Of a stretch of 64,000 bases of DNA, positions 1-13,100 are shown piece after piece (position 1 is the first letter of the stretch; each line of letters starts with the position of its first letter). The notes beneath the pieces are model-generated. The model saw only the letters and a list, made by a program, of their open reading frames with translations. It ran no database searches and had not been told where the DNA came from. Source of the DNA: Paramarasmius palmivorus (lineage: Eukaryota; Basidiomycota; Agaricomycetes; Agaricales; Marasmiaceae); the NCBI GenBank assembly GCA_037176845.1, contig JAYKXP010000024.1, positions 248,001 through 312,000 of the forward strand, read 5' to 3'. Position numbers and translations under genes: made by a program.

Positions 1-834
1 CAAGCAACATGTGTCTGTAGTCGACCACAACGGCATGGCCACTTCCCTGACGTCGACAATAAACTTGATTTTTGGGTCACAAGTGCTAGACCCGGAGACA
101 GGAGTGATCTTGAATGACGAGGTGAGCGATGCGATCTCAACGCCATGCGTATTGTGATGCGAATCATTACTGCGACAACGGTCAGATGGACGACTTTAGT
201 GTCCCGGGGACACCTAATGGATTTGGCCTTTGGCCATCCCCATGTAGGTTTCTTACACAGTGATGATAGATGTAATGGTTCTCTCTAACTGAGATGATTA
301 CAGACAACTACCCCGAGCCACACAAGAAGCCTCTTTCGTCCACAGTTCCGACGATCATTGAGAACTCGGATGGTTCTTTCCACCTCGCTATTGGCGGTTC
401 AGGAGGTTCTATCATCTTCGGTGCTGTGTTCCAAGTCTTCCTAAACCTCCAACATTGGGGCATGAACATAGGAGAGGCTATAGAAAGCGGCAGACTTCAT
501 GATCAATTGTACCCGGAGACGACTTTAGTGGATGATACGTATCCCAAGGATTTAACGGAAGATTTAATGCTAAGGGGTCACAATTTAACAGGTACGTTTC
601 AGGCTACACCTTTTCAAGCACCGGGTCTGACTCTTCCTTGTAGTTCTGGACGTGAATCGCGTTGCGGGTGTTATTAATGCGGTCATGCGAGATGATGACG
701 GGTCATTTTATGGTATGCCTTATACATGATAGATGTAACTCTCTTGGAGGCAGTGCACGTGTGACTGACTATTCGTTCCCCACATTACAGCGGCAAGCGA
801 CTCGAGGAAGAATGGTATTGCGGCGGGGTATTAA
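1..834 (+). CDS. Gamma-glutamyltransferase, C-terminal (small-subunit) part, 5' end outside window
   Basis: This is the 3' portion of a gamma-glutamyltranspeptidase, which cleaves glutathione and other gamma-glutamyl compounds and transfers the glutamyl group. The first exon reads [19 protein letters not shown], which is the start of the small subunit just after the catalytic Thr. That Thr should lie immediately left of base 1. Later exons carry the substrate-pocket PLSS (in [11 protein letters not shown]) and the GGSGGS loop. Four introns can be placed: 122-185, about 244-301, about 591-640 and about 715-790. The last exon gives [19 protein letters not shown] and stops at 832-834. The family call is certain from the motifs. 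Whether the enzyme is vacuolar or secreted cannot be judged without the N-terminus. Confidence 0.93.
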
Positions 835-3007
835 GGCGGGAATCCTGTGCCTATACAATTCTCATTTTGGTGGGAAAGGGGGTTAAGAAGGATATTCGAA
901 TCGCCTCTAGATCTCTTCTGGAAGCGTGGCGTGGTTTATGATTGAGGTTCCGTCGGTTGTCTCTACTTTTCCCATCTTATTTTACAGCCCTATTATTATT
1001 CCCTGCATCTAGAATCCAACGCAACGTTTCCTTGGGGTCCTTGGAGCCGCCCACGCTCTCAGCCAGTCAGAAACAACGACAAATTCCAATCACATGCCCA
1101 ATGTCAAAGCATCCATCACGGAATAATTTCCAAGGAACAAAGGAACATTGAAGGAACAAGCGGTTGATTGGAGTGGCAACCCGCCGCACTAACTTGAACT
1201 GGGCCACGGTCTTTTCGCAGGACGACAGATGGAATTAGATGTGATTAATACACTTGCTTCTGGAAGCCTTTGTCAGTGGTCACTTGTGGAGAGACCCTCG
1301 TTCCTTTGATTTTCCCTCGCATACATACCGACGGCGTCTTGCTGATGTCGTCAATGCTTTGCTTCTGAACGACTCGAAAATGACTCTCACTCTGGGTCTA
1401 AAAATTTTCGGGAACCACACGACCAAAAAAAAACAGCACGATTCCGATCCCGAGAGACGGAAGCAAAAAAGAAAGATCATTTGTCTGATCGCACAGTTCT
1501 CGCGAATCAATTTCCATCGATCATTGGTATGTTACTCGGTATTGAGAGGTATCTGACGTGTGGCTGAGTAGGTTGAAGTAACAGGCCAAGGTCGCGCCAG
1601 CACGAGAGCGGCCGTCGGGCTCTGTTGACAGTTCTCGAGTCTACGACCCTTTTCAGGGTTGCGTAGATTGATCAAGGGAATCTGACTTGAGGCGGCTCGG
1701 GCGGCTTACTTCTGAATTGTGCGAGATGAGCGAATCGAATTCTCGGAAAAATAAAAGACCTATTCCAAGGCTTGCGGAACGGGCGCCACTGTGGCACATA
1801 CACTCCAATATGTACGATTCGTCTGACTAGACTAGAACCAACAACAGCACTGAATCAGTGCTTGGCTATGTGAAGAGACGACTCCAATGGAGTTTATTTC
1901 ACTGATGTGAGCGCGTTATGACGAAGGATTTGCGATGTGTTTTCTCCCATATGCATGCTTGAAGAAGCATCCCTCACTAACCCTGGCCCAACTTCCACTG
2001 CTCCTGGACCTGACTCGGCGTTGTATATAGCACGATGAATGCTTCTAGGTGTACACAGCTATGTACCAACGCAGTGGACCTCATTATAAACCCATGCGCA
2101 CCGGGACCGGCATGAGATGCCCACTACTCATCCATCCTTGCGAAGAGTGGCACCCCCCGTTCCACTTCTGCGTCATACCACCTGCATCCCCTGCCCTGTC
2201 CGAACAAAACGCCCCGTTTGTTAGTTCCAAACCATACGGTACATCTTGACACTATTGACAAATCTAGTTAGAAGTTCTTGAGTCCACGTCCCACAAAGAA
2301 ACGGTACGAGTCCACGGAGGACCTCGAACCCGAGAAACCGTATTGAGTGCATCCTTCTCTCATTGCAATTGTTCGATTCAAGATCCTTCCATGTTGAAGA
2401 GACATGATCTCCACGAGTCAAAGAAGCGTTGTCAATCATCGGCATACGACCTAATAGTAACAACTCCCGAAAGCAGAACAGAACAATTCAATTCAATTAT
2501 ACGGACTTGCGACTTGATCTGATGGGGGGCCTGGAACCTGGAACGGTGAACCTGTCAGAATAACCCAATGTCTGAACAACGTTCGATTATTTTGCACATA
2601 TGCTGTAAAACAGCGCGCGAAAAACGCATACAGTTGTTCCTTTTTTTCCCCTTTTGGGTTTTTCATTTATCGTTTTCCGGGATGATTGGGGGAATGGAAA
2701 AAGGGGAGGGTGTCTGGGGTCCTTGATTGCTTGATTTGGGAGTTTTTGCTGGTTTTTGGTGGAGATGGGTCATCGGTCAGGGCGGATGCAAGTTGTTGCG
2801 GTTGCGAGCCGGACACGTCAAGGGCGGCGACGAACACGACGCGTCGCATAAATCTTTTCCTTTTTGCTTTTTCTTCGTTTTCCCCCTCGCAAATCCAAAC
2901 GGATTTTTTGGAATTCAGAATCACAGGCTTTTTGCATCATTCTCGGACTCGGAAACTTCAAACGCGGAATCTGGAACTGGAATTTGGAATTTGGGCATTA
3001 AACGATC
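835..3007. other. Intergenic, 2.2 kb, no supportable gene
   Basis: Only short ORFs occur here. None has splice-linked continuation or family motifs. The last 400 bases (about 2640-3000) are T-rich, then pyrimidine-rich, and probably form the promoter and 5' leader of the signal peptide peptidase gene. I see no repeats or transposon ends. Confidence 0.5.
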
Positions 3008-4337
3008 ATGGAAGGGCTACTTGCGAGTGCCGACTGGGACGTGCTTTCTTCATATGCGGGACTGCTTAGTCTCGCGTGCTTTTCGATTTATTGTGGTTCG
3101 TATGGATCAATATCAGAAGTATGTTTTATGCTCGAGAATGAAAGAATGTTGTTGTTGAACGGCGTGTCAGAGAAAGAAATCCGACAAGAAGAAGGATGAT
3201 GATGCGGACGACGAGGATGATGAGAAGGAAGAGGAGCCTGATGAAGTGGTGACGATGGAAGATGCGTGGTTGTTCCCTGTGGTATGTTGCTATAAATTGT
3301 GTATATTCTCGTCTAACAATGCATACAAGATTGGTTCTGTCGTTCTCTTTGGCTTATTCCTGGTAATCAAGTACTTTGGGAAAGAATGGATCAACTGGTT
3401 ATTAGGATGGTATTTCTCTCTAGCTGGAGTCGGGAGCGTCTTTAGGGTGAGCTTAGTTGAAGGATGTTCTTTATGTTTACTAACAACCCGTAGTCTTCGA
3501 TAGCTCTGGCAAAGGTTATAGTCGGAAATGAGCGATGGAAGGCGTTTGAGAAGATCCAGCTTAGTATTGTAAAGGGCAAGTCGAAGAAGGGTACGTCCGT
3601 TCTTTGTCTTCATTAATTATTGCCCCAGGCTTAGGAGCTGATATGTGGCGTGTTTCAGAATGTTCTCCGCTGCTGAGCATCTCGTGGCGAACGCCGTCTA
3701 CGTTGCTCTTCTTGGTGTCAATAATACCGTCCGCGTTGTACAGGTTTTCCTCGGAGACGCGTCGATCGGTGCTGTTGACTGATATCCTGGCGTTATCATT
3801 TTCGCACAATGCCATGTCGTTGTTGAAATTGGATTCATTCAAGACGGGATGTGTACTCCTTTCGGGGTTGTTCCTATATGATATTTACTGGGTATTTGGG
3901 ACGCGTGTGGTAAGAATGGATTTTCGAGCTCAAGCTGTTCAGGCTACTAAACTCTTGTTGTGTAGATGGTGGAAGTAGCAACGACATTGGACGTTCCAAT
4001 CAAACTATTATGGCCCAAGTCTGTGAACCTGTTTTCGGATGGACGGGGATACACCATGCTGGGACTGGGAGATGTTGTGATACCCGGGGTGTTTGTTGCG
4101 CTTGCGTTGAGGTACGATTATCATCGATCACCAAAATCGACGCCGTGGTTCTTTTATGGGACATTGGTTGCATATGTACTGGGACTGGGTACGACGATGA
4201 TGGTGGTGCACGTATTCAAGAGAGCGCAGCCAGCATTGCTGTACTTGAGTCCTGGATGCATTGCTGGGTTTGCAATTACAGGGTTTGTTCGGGGAGAACT
4301 GGCAAAGGCATGGAACTGGAAGGCGGGACAGCCATAA
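3008..4337 (+). CDS. Signal peptide peptidase (GxGD intramembrane aspartyl protease, H13/SPP type)
   Basis: An ER multipass protease that cleaves leftover signal peptides and tail-anchored substrates inside the membrane. Six exons (3008-3118, 3171-3281, 3330-3446, 3494-3590, 3659-3909, 3966-4337) give 352 residues, the usual size for SPP. All three family signatures are present: FLYDIYWVFGT with the first catalytic Asp, MLGLGDVVIPG with the second, and the C-terminal QPALLYL (PAL motif). A very acidic Lys/Asp/Glu loop (KKKDDDADDEDDEKEEEP) follows the first membrane segment. Splice junctions all have GT-AG ends and keep frame. The ATG at 3008 opens a hydrophobic first helix, as expected for SPP. 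It is the only such gene in the window and is not linked functionally to its neighbours. Confidence 0.95.
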
Positions 4338-4478
4338 GAGTGCCATAGAATGCCATAGGAGCCATAGTATAGGTGAACCATAGCATAGGTTAGGCCAGGT
4401 CACGAATCATACACATGTAGACTAGTCGACTAGTTGATTTCTGAGAAAAAAATACAAGATTTCGGGTAATTTTTAGCG

Positions 4479-4493
4479 GTGTCCGGGGGACAC
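4479..4493. promoter_or_regulatory. 15-base inverted repeat upstream of the GATA gene
   Basis: GTGTCCGGGGGACAC is a 6-base dyad around a GGG centre, 90 bases before the GATA factor start codon and in the 245-base space after the SPP gene. It could be an operator for a dimeric regulator. That is inference only. Confidence 0.25.
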
Positions 4494-4582
4494 GGAGGTA
4501 CGGACCGCGGGAGTATACATCGAATTGGATTCAACGCATCTGCTAGTTGACCCAATTCCAACAACGTCTTCTCACTCTTGTC

Positions 4583-7500
4583 ATGAATCAAGAGGAATGG
4601 GCAAACCTTTTTGCTACTCCTCTTTCCCCTAACGTTTTCGCTGCTTTAGCCGCCTCTGGAGTTTTCGGTCCACCCCCGGTACTAAACCAGCCCTCAGCAA
4701 CAGGACAGTGGAATGCTTCTCCATTGTCATATACCAACCCTCACCCCCCTCCGCCCCCAAATATTCCTTCTCATCCTCCCCATCCTCCGCCGTCTTTACC
4801 CCCGTCTTTATGGATGTCTCCCCATCACAGGCCTCCGCCGCCCCCAGAAAGATCGCCTGTAGTCTCCCCGACTTCACCAAAGTCTTCTGTCTTCACAGAT
4901 ATCTTTTCCGACGATCTTTTCTCTAAACCTTCGCAGACAAATACCCCTTATACATCACCGCGTCTGTCAGGTTCACCAGATGTACTTCCTTCTCAGCTTC
5001 CTAGTGGCAGTGACAGCAACGATCCAGAACAATTGGCCAAACATGACCCATTAGCAACTCAGGTGTGGAAAATGTACGCCAGAACAAAGGCAAACCTTCC
5101 TCATGCCCAACGCATGGAGAATCTCACCTGGCGTATGATGGCCCTGGCTCTTAAGAAAAAGAAGGAAGAAGAATCGGCTGAACTCGCCTCTGGTGCTGGT
5201 GTTGGTGCTGCTGGTGCTGCTGAATCGACGTCTCAGCCGGCATCTGCTTCTCCGGCTACAACCAACCAACCATCTTCCGTCAACCCTTCTTCAAGCTCGC
5301 TTCCACCTCTTAATGAGGACCCGAAGCAACCCGACGAGAGGGGTAGACGTATCGATAAGGGAAAGGTCAGAGTCCGCGTCGTTGGCTTTGACGGAACCAA
5401 CCAAGATGGAGATCAGCCAGAGTAAGTTTCATTTTTATACCTTCCGTCACTTGTCTCTAACGTCATTTCCTCTATAGCGATATGCCTATGGATTGGAGAG
5501 CGATAAGTAGATCCAGGTCCCGGATATCAATGGATTGGACGCCCACCAGGGTAACAAGCCGTTCCCGTTCCCGTCCACCGGAACGCTATGCCTTCGCAGA
5601 CCCCATCATGACCTCTAATCTCTCTGGCTTCAACTTTCCAGGTCCTGCGTCTGCTCCTCCACCTACGGGGCCTCTTCATTCAATGTCGGCATCAAACGCA
5701 TCAGGCGCTAGCTCGTCTAGTAATAATACTTTTAAAATTACACAATCTAACAAGGGAATGTCGTCACATGCGCCAATGGCCTCGTTATTATCTTCATCAC
5801 GCACGAGTACAAACGCGAGCCCTCCCACGAGCTCAAAGAGCATCATTTCCAGCTCAACGAACGTTTTTGATGACCCTTCTTCTTCCACCACCACCGGTGA
5901 TCCCTCTTCATCCTCAACACCGAGTTGGAATTTCCAACATCCCCAACAACCTGTCCACATGTCCTCATCGGCGTTCAATTCGCCAGTTTTTGCGCCATCG
6001 TCGCTACCATCGTTTGGCCTCCACGGGCTGACAAGATTACCCCACAACATGCAAGACTTTCCCTCGACTGCCAACTTACCAGACGGTAACGGCCATTTGT
6101 ACTTCCCGACTGCCCAGCCTCACCAGCACGCCTATCAGTCCCATCACCTCCAGCGACATCCTCAGCCATCTCCTTCACACCATCACCAACAACACTCGTC
6201 ACACCACAGTCCGATACCTACAGAACCACGTACTTTTCCTCGCCACGTTCGCAAAACCTCCTTCGATCACACAGTATCAAAGGACAACTTTTTACCGTTC
6301 ACCTCTACCAACCCCAACTTGGGTCGACACCAAGTCAACGGCCGTCCACTACCTCCACCTGAAGTCTCAGGCCTCACCCTAGGCAAACGACGAGCAGAAG
6401 CACCCCACGCCGAAAGCATGCTGCGTGCCGATCCTTCGGATGTCATGTCCGTCGGCTCACCACCACCGCTCAGTGCCTTGGACAGCGTCTCTCCCTCTGG
6501 CCAATCCAGCACCGTAGGCTCTCCCTACATCAGCTCTTCCTTCCCATCCACATCATTCAACTTTTCCTTCCCAGGGTACGAAGGCCTGTTTGATAACCCC
6601 GGAAGCGGCGTTGGAAGTCCTGTCGAAGGCAACGTGCTTGGTGTATCGGTCGGCAACGGTCCGAACGCTAGCGGTGGAGGTGGGTTATCACCAGCTGCTG
6701 CGACTGCTTCTGCCGTTATGGCTGAAGGCTACGCAAGACTTAGCGCTCTAGGCGCAGGAGCTTCGAATGGTGTCATTGGTGGTGGAGATGACGAGTATGG
6801 TCATCTTATGGGGCTTGTATACCCACAAGCGGGGAATCCGTACCCGAATAATCATACGGGATATACACATGTTGATCCATCGCTAACGTTGTCGATGGAG
6901 TCTGGAGGTGGGTATTGGAGGTGATGTGTTTGGTGGTGAAGGTTTTGTGGCGTTTCATGCTTCACCTATTGGGACGGCGAGTCCTGAGCCTTTGACGGCT
7001 TCGAATGCGAGTACGCCGCCGAGTAGTACGACTGATGGGGGGAGTAGTGGTGGTGGTGGTATGCCGATTCCGGCGCCTTTGACGGGGTTGAATGGGCATG
7101 GGCATGGAAGGGCTTCGCAGGGAGGAAGGAAGTATATTTCGTTAAAGTCGAGTATGGAGTCGGGTTCTTCACATGCAAAGAAGGGAAGTATTGGGTCGTC
7201 TGGGTCAGCGGCTAGAAGAAAGAGTGTTGCAGAGCTGAGAAGTTCTAGTGGGACGCCTGATCCTGACGGTAAGGACGATGAGACGAATGAGAAGGGTGGT
7301 GGTGGTGGAGAGAAAGGTGATGGTTCGGTGACACAATGTACGAATTGTCAAACGACAAACACGCCGTTATGGAGACGAGACCCAGAGGGTCAGCCGTTGT
7401 GTAACGCGTGTGGGCTGTTTTATGTGAGTTCTGTCCGGTATTATCTAGGTTGGACCGTCTCACTGACACGTGGACAATAGAAACTGCATGGGGTGGTCAG

Positions 7501-7873
7501 ACCATTATCACTCAAGACCGATGTTATCAAGAAGAGGTGCGTACCATTTTGCCAACTGGTGTGCGGTATCCGCACGTTTTGAGTATGGTCCGAGCGTCGA
7601 CCCTTGTTTCATTTCGCTATCGCTGCTATCATATTATGGTATGTTGACCACGTGTGCTTTTTCTTGTCCTTTAGGAACCGTGCGTCCGGCACACCATCCG
7701 GGACGTCCAAGAAAACCTCAGCTGGTGCTGCAGGCGGATTGCCCAAGATTGCTACTAGACCGCGTGCGAGTTCGAGCGCGTCCAATGGCGCGTTGGCTGG
7801 CGGAGGTGGTAGTTTAGTTGGAAGTGAAGGTATGAAGCGGCAAAGACGGACAAGTTCAGGTGGTGGCAAGTAA
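4583..7873 (+). CDS. AreA/NIT2-family GATA zinc-finger transcription factor
   Basis: Nuclear regulator of nitrogen-catabolite genes in fungi. I start at the first ATG, giving [17 protein letters not shown]. Near residues 155-192 lies the AreA-specific region, with [17 protein letters not shown] followed by [11 protein letters not shown]. The long middle is Ser/Pro/His/Gln-rich and disordered. The single class IV finger is [20 protein letters not shown] followed by LCNACGLFY (C-X2-C-X17-C-X2-C). It is split by an intron at about 7423-7480 before the basic tail [21 protein letters not shown] further intron at about 7538-7674 separates IKKR from NRASG. The first intron is 5422-5476. The reading frame changes near 6908-6981: either a 61-base intron with weak ends (6921-6981) or a real indel. 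The combination of AreA region and one finger argues for AreA rather than a light or development GATA factor. Confidence 0.9.
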
Positions 7874-8469
7874 CGATATCCATCAATTTAGATGTACGTT
7901 TCGTTTTGGGTGGGCAACAGTCATGAATTGCCTGTTATCTCTCCTTTTTTGCGTGGTTATATAGGTAATATATCTACATGTGTTCCTGTTGTTGTGTGTA
8001 GTGGAGGTTTAGGTATAAGTATCTATGTTGTAGATTGTATTCCTAGTTTCCCCTAGTTTAGTGTTTCTGGCTTTCATATCTCTTCTTCATTCATGCTCGT
8101 TAACGTTTGACCAACCCCTATGCCATTCATTGACTGTATCTTCTCCATTCATTTTAGCTCTATACCTGTACCATGCTACATATCCATATAGAATTTCATC
8201 TCAATCATCAATATATCTGTAGTACTTGCAAAGATATGATCTGTATATTGGATGAACCTGAACTCGAGAGCCTGCGCTTCGTGCCACTCTACTCAAGCAT
8301 GCGCACGCTCTCCACATGGAATAGACGTATCTATTCTCGTCTGCTGCGGCATGCTGCGACCGACGCTATTTTTCCGATGTTGGGGTGCTCCTTCAAGAAA
8401 AGTACATTGGTCACGATCTTCCTGGACTACCATGTTATTGAAACGGAGAAGTTCTGTTATCTCCATTGA
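7874..8469. other. 3' flank and intergenic spacer
   Basis: AT-rich 3' region of the GATA gene. No gene is supported before the F-box-like remains. Confidence 0.4.
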
Positions 8470-9500
8470 AGGCATGGTGCGTCGGTAGGCTTAGACAGAG
8501 CTTTCGTAGACTTGGAGCGAGGATATGGGACAATGGTGTCCATGGGAGCACAGGATAGTCCCGCTACAAGCCATATCGATATCGTCCAAGACTCCAACGT
8601 CGAGCAAATGCGTAGTATATTCAATAATATCCCGAGATCGAGATCCATGACGACAAAGCGTGTCGGCATAGATTGTTGGCTCGGGAGCATGCGCAATACA
8701 TCTAGAGGAGATAAATCCACAGTGCATGAAGGGACGTGGATACCAGCTTGCAAGACAAAGACATATGGAAAGGTGCGTGCAATTCAAGGATACGCGAGGT
8801 TTTTGGAACGCGTGGTGGCGACCGCTAGTTTGAGGCGGGTGCAGATACCTGTAAAGTCTATTGCAATCAAACAATGTTCAGCTCCTCGAAGGACTGATAG
8901 GCTGTGAAAGACCTCTTCAATCTCGCTTGGATTCAATCCCAGTGTTCGCAACGCTATAGAAGGGCATCATACATGGCGTCATGGATCGAACGACCGAACT
9001 GACTGCATCTGGGAAGCCAGAAGTCCACACCGTGAGCGTCTTCTTGGATTCAGGGAAAATTGTGGTGTAGAAACAAATTCCTTTCTCATGAGCACACGTA
9101 CCATGTAGTTGTCCTGCCACAGGCCAGCGTTGGATTAGCTTGAAGCATCCGATACGGGGAGGTCTAGTGGATATCCTTTCCAATTGAGAAGCGGGAATCA
9201 GAGTCTTCGTGCCCTATGGGAGATTGTATATGAATGCGCGACAATAGGGCAGTGCAAGAAATCACTACCTCCAAAGCCAGCAGACATGGGGTAACGGAAC
9301 TTGTGGCGCTCCAGCGGAGCAGACAAGTATAGGGTCCTAAATTCGTCGCCATATACTGCCACTGTCGATATTTGGCCAAAAATCTCGTGGACGGCATTGG
9401 CAGAAGCTGTGCGACGCTTTTAGAGCGTTCGTTCACCTTTTCGAGAGTATCCAGGATGGTGCGTAAAAGCTCAATTTCTGTATTGAACAGCTCCACTTCC
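8470..9500 (-). pseudogene. Decayed F-box/LRR-like gene
   Basis: On the minus strand the highest end encodes a heptad-like stretch, IELLRTILDTLEKVNERSKS, of the kind that precedes the F-box in the expanded Agaricomycete F-box family. The F-box-like core (NAVHEIFGQIS) then appears in a different frame with no usable splice site between. Further down, fragments such as DVLRMLPSQQSMPTRFVVMD and LDLGILLNILRICSTLESW resemble the leucine-rich tail, again in shifted frames with stops between. A stop codon sits directly upstream of the coiled-coil piece and there is no ATG. I read this as a broken relic. A badly modelled multi-exon gene is the alternative. Confidence 0.33.
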
Positions 9501-10118
9501 CAAATCCCGACTCAATAATTGAAGTCTCCTGTTGAGGTGCGAATGGTTGGCCTAAGTAGCACTTTGGTAGCAATGCGCAAGGATGTTATCTCGTAACGAT
9601 CGAACTGTTGTCATTTTCACCAGACTTGCTGATCGTGGGCGAACATACATTCATGGTAAAACCTGGATCGAACGATATGTGAATCTAGAACCCATACAAG
9701 TAAGGAAAACGAACATAATGAAAGAGTGATGATGATGGATTGTGGTCAATATTGTTTAGCCGAGCTGCGTGAGAACTCTGGAGTGGGTTTACTTAGCGCC
9801 CAGTCCCCAAGCACAACCGCGACAACTTACTAGCTGGGTTAGGAGAATATCAATCGTTTCTTTGTGAATGCTAGCATTTTCTTGTAGTAAGAGAGAAGAA
9901 TTTTTTTGACCATTTGATTATGGAAGTGGATTTGCAGAATTAGCGTTATCAACTGAAAATGGAATTTGTATAGGCCAAGTGCCTTACAGCGTGGCTCCGG
10001 GGTTCGGTAGCTGTCCAAATTTCCACCATCAACTGATACTTTTTTCACTTTCTCTGCACTATACCCTTTTCTTCAAACATACCCAGCTTGTTTCGGATTC
10101 AATACGGTCTTCAAATAA
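9501..10118. other. Intergenic, promoter side of the ARF exchange factor
   Basis: No ORF with support. The last 150 bases are pyrimidine-rich (tttttcactttctctgc and similar), typical of fungal core promoters and leaders. Confidence 0.4.
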
Positions 10119-13100
10119 ATGTTTCGACATGGTCCTCAACACCAGAAATCGAACGGTGCATTGCGACCCGTAGGGCCTCGAGATATTCGCCAGAAACAGC
10201 AACTCAATCATAGGATCTCCCGAACAGACCTTGATTTTGAGGCGGCACTGCAGCAGGAAGGAACTTTTGTGATCAAAGAGGGAATTGATGTGAATGAGCT
10301 GGGAAAGGGATTTGATTCTCCTGCACCGACACCGTCTCGACCACAGCCCGCGACACCAACTATTGTACCTCCAACTCCCTCTCAAAGACTCGAGCGTCAT
10401 CATACAATGCAGGCAGGAGATTTGTCGGATGAGGAGACTGGCGGCAGTTCTGGGGTCGGTGGGAGTGGAATGCATCACAACGTTAATCGGAGGTCCATGT
10501 ATCGTTCACCTGGCTCGTCTAGCAGCCCGGACTTGGCGACTCTACTTCGTAAGTCCAGGGAACGAGCTTCTAGGGAAAGTGGAGGAAGTGGTGGAAAAGA
10601 AAGGGAGCGAGACAAGCATGCTATGGATCGACTCAGGAGAGTAATGAGTCCTTCACCGCCTCCTTTTTCACCAGGAGATCGCACTGGAGTTGGAATTCCT
10701 CCTAGTCCAAGTCCATTACCTGGTGGAAGTAGGCCAAAGCTTCAGCCAAACCGTATGGATTCCAGTGGTTGGGTGTTGGCTGGCTCAACCTCTTCGGCTT
10801 CGAATTCTCCAGGGAAGGTGTGTTACTCGCGCTATTACCTTGATTTTCAGCGTACTCACCTGTTACAACGCGCTAGCCAAAGTCAACGGTTCGGTCAAAA
10901 GCCAGTACATTCCTTGGAAAGATGCTCGGTGGCAATACCGTCAGAGAACGATCCGTGAGTCTATACACTATTGCCCCTTCCTTGCCACAATTTTTTCTCC
11001 TTTCATCGCCATCAACTAACGCATTATAAATCTGATGCAGAAAACTGATGCTGGACAGCAAAATCCCAATTTCCTCGACGCTTTCAACGAACCACCACTG
11101 CCACCAGTTCCACCACTTCCTCCCGGGTACCAAAACCAGAACAACGCCTCGCAGATAGGGTCTCCTATAGCAGACGTTTTCACTTCGAGTACTTCGTCAG
11201 CTACCACATCACCTTCGACTTCGAAGCCCCTTCCTCCTATCATGGGCCAAACAGCGGGTATTACGGACAGAGATGATCCAGAGGAGCGTTCCATGATCAT
11301 CGTTGAAAAGCCACCAGTCACTCCCGCACGCACACCGCCCCTTCCAGCTAGCCTCACCTTTGGTAAACGCCGAAGCATGAGCGTTAGTGACACAGATCTG
11401 AAGAAAGTGATGATGATGGAGACCGGCGCCTTTGAACTCGGCAATGGCAATGTTACTATCAAAGGCAAGGAAAAGGGAAGAGACACGGAGAAAGACATAG
11501 AGTCAGAAGGTCTAAACGGGGTTCTAAAAGACCTCAAAGGACAGATGTCAGACTTTGAAGCTCTCCCTATTACTCGACCCTCTTTGGATTTGAAATATCC
11601 TACTTCTTCCCCAACTACACCGAGATCACCTTCACCACTTGGCTCACGTCGCGCTTCCTACAAACGATCAAATACAGATTCGCAAGTCGTGTCCCCCACT
11701 GAGGAGAAGGAACAAGTCCAACAGAGGTCTGCATCTACGTATTCTCTAGGTGATGGAGGTAAACTTGCACCACCAACGCTGGAAGTGCGAACAACGTCTG
11801 AGTCGCCAGACAGCGACCCTGCACCCATTGTTCCTCCTCGCACATCGTCTTTGCACCCCAGTCCGATTAGGTCTACTTCGGGACCTGCTACCATGACAAT
11901 CAATACCTCGACTTCGCCGTCGTCGCCTACAGCTCACAGGCCCGGTACAAGCCCTGTTCGGACCAGAAGCGGGCATAATTCTTTCAATTTGCCACCGCCC
12001 AGCTCTAACCGGGGGCTTCGATCCATGCATAGATCGACGGCTTCAAGTTCGGAACCGTCGCTTATACCATCTGCAGAGGAACATTCAAGATTCCGTGAGT
12101 GACTATTTTACCACCAGGTTTTCCGCGAGGCTCACATCCTCACAGTTAATCGCGCGTCCTCAGGCTCGCAACAAGATCTTGCTGGTTCGGATAGACATGA
12201 ATTAAATCTTACAAGATTTCCTTCGAGCTCCCACATTTCTACTAGAGGAAGCACAGCAGACGAATCGGGTGATCTTGAGGCGCGTGGGCGGGAACTGGCT
12301 GCGAAATGCTGGAATGAAGAGGAAGATTTCTTGGCCAAGGATAAGATTGCAGAGTGGCTGGGTGGAATGTAAGTTCCCCTTTTATCCTCTTAACGATGAA
12401 ACTAAAGAAATTCATAGTGGCCGGCTCAATAAAATCGCTCTGCAACATTATATGGATTACTTTGATTTTACCGGACTACGCTTGGATAGTGCTTTTAGGT
12501 TTGTCCGAGTCCTCGAGTGCTTCATGTCGATATTCACTGGCTTTTAGACGACTTTGCTCAAAGCTGTATCTCAAAGGAGAAACCCAGCAAGTCGATCGTT
12601 TGCTGGAAGAATTTAGTCGTAGATATTGGGATTGTAACCCTAGCGGTTTGTTTGGCAGCGCAAGTGAGCATTTTTGCCTATTGTTCTACACTTCCAAACC
12701 TGACATTCATCTAGACATTGTACACGCTGTGACATATTCTATCCTCCTCCTTAATACTGATCTCCACGTTGCCGACCTCACCAACCGCATGTCTCGCAAC
12801 CAATTCATCAAGAACACACTCAATACGATCCAGATGCAGCTCCAGCCTTCAAACTTCGGCACGCAAACATCTCACTCGGAGATGTATGACGATAGTAGCA
12901 GTGTCAGGGATAATTCAGATGGTGCTACTACCAACGGGAACAGCAGTACTCGGGACACCATTCGTTCAAAGCGCAGCGATAGTATTACCAGCTGGAATAG
13001 CATATCGAGGGAGACGTTCATGTCGTCTCCGGCGCTCTCGCTCGCCACGACTCAAGTAACAACCCCCGGCGGACCTCTCTCGAATGAGAGTACGCCATCG

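Noticed and set aside
199..213. Perfect dyad GTGTCCCGGGGACAC, similar to the one at 4479-4493
   Set aside because: It lies inside a gamma-glutamyltransferase exon and encodes SVPGT, so coding constraint explains it; the match between the two sites is likely chance.
4547..4582. Upstream extension of the GATA factor frame
   Set aside because: It has only a TTG; the first ATG is at 4583 and opens a convincing N-terminus.
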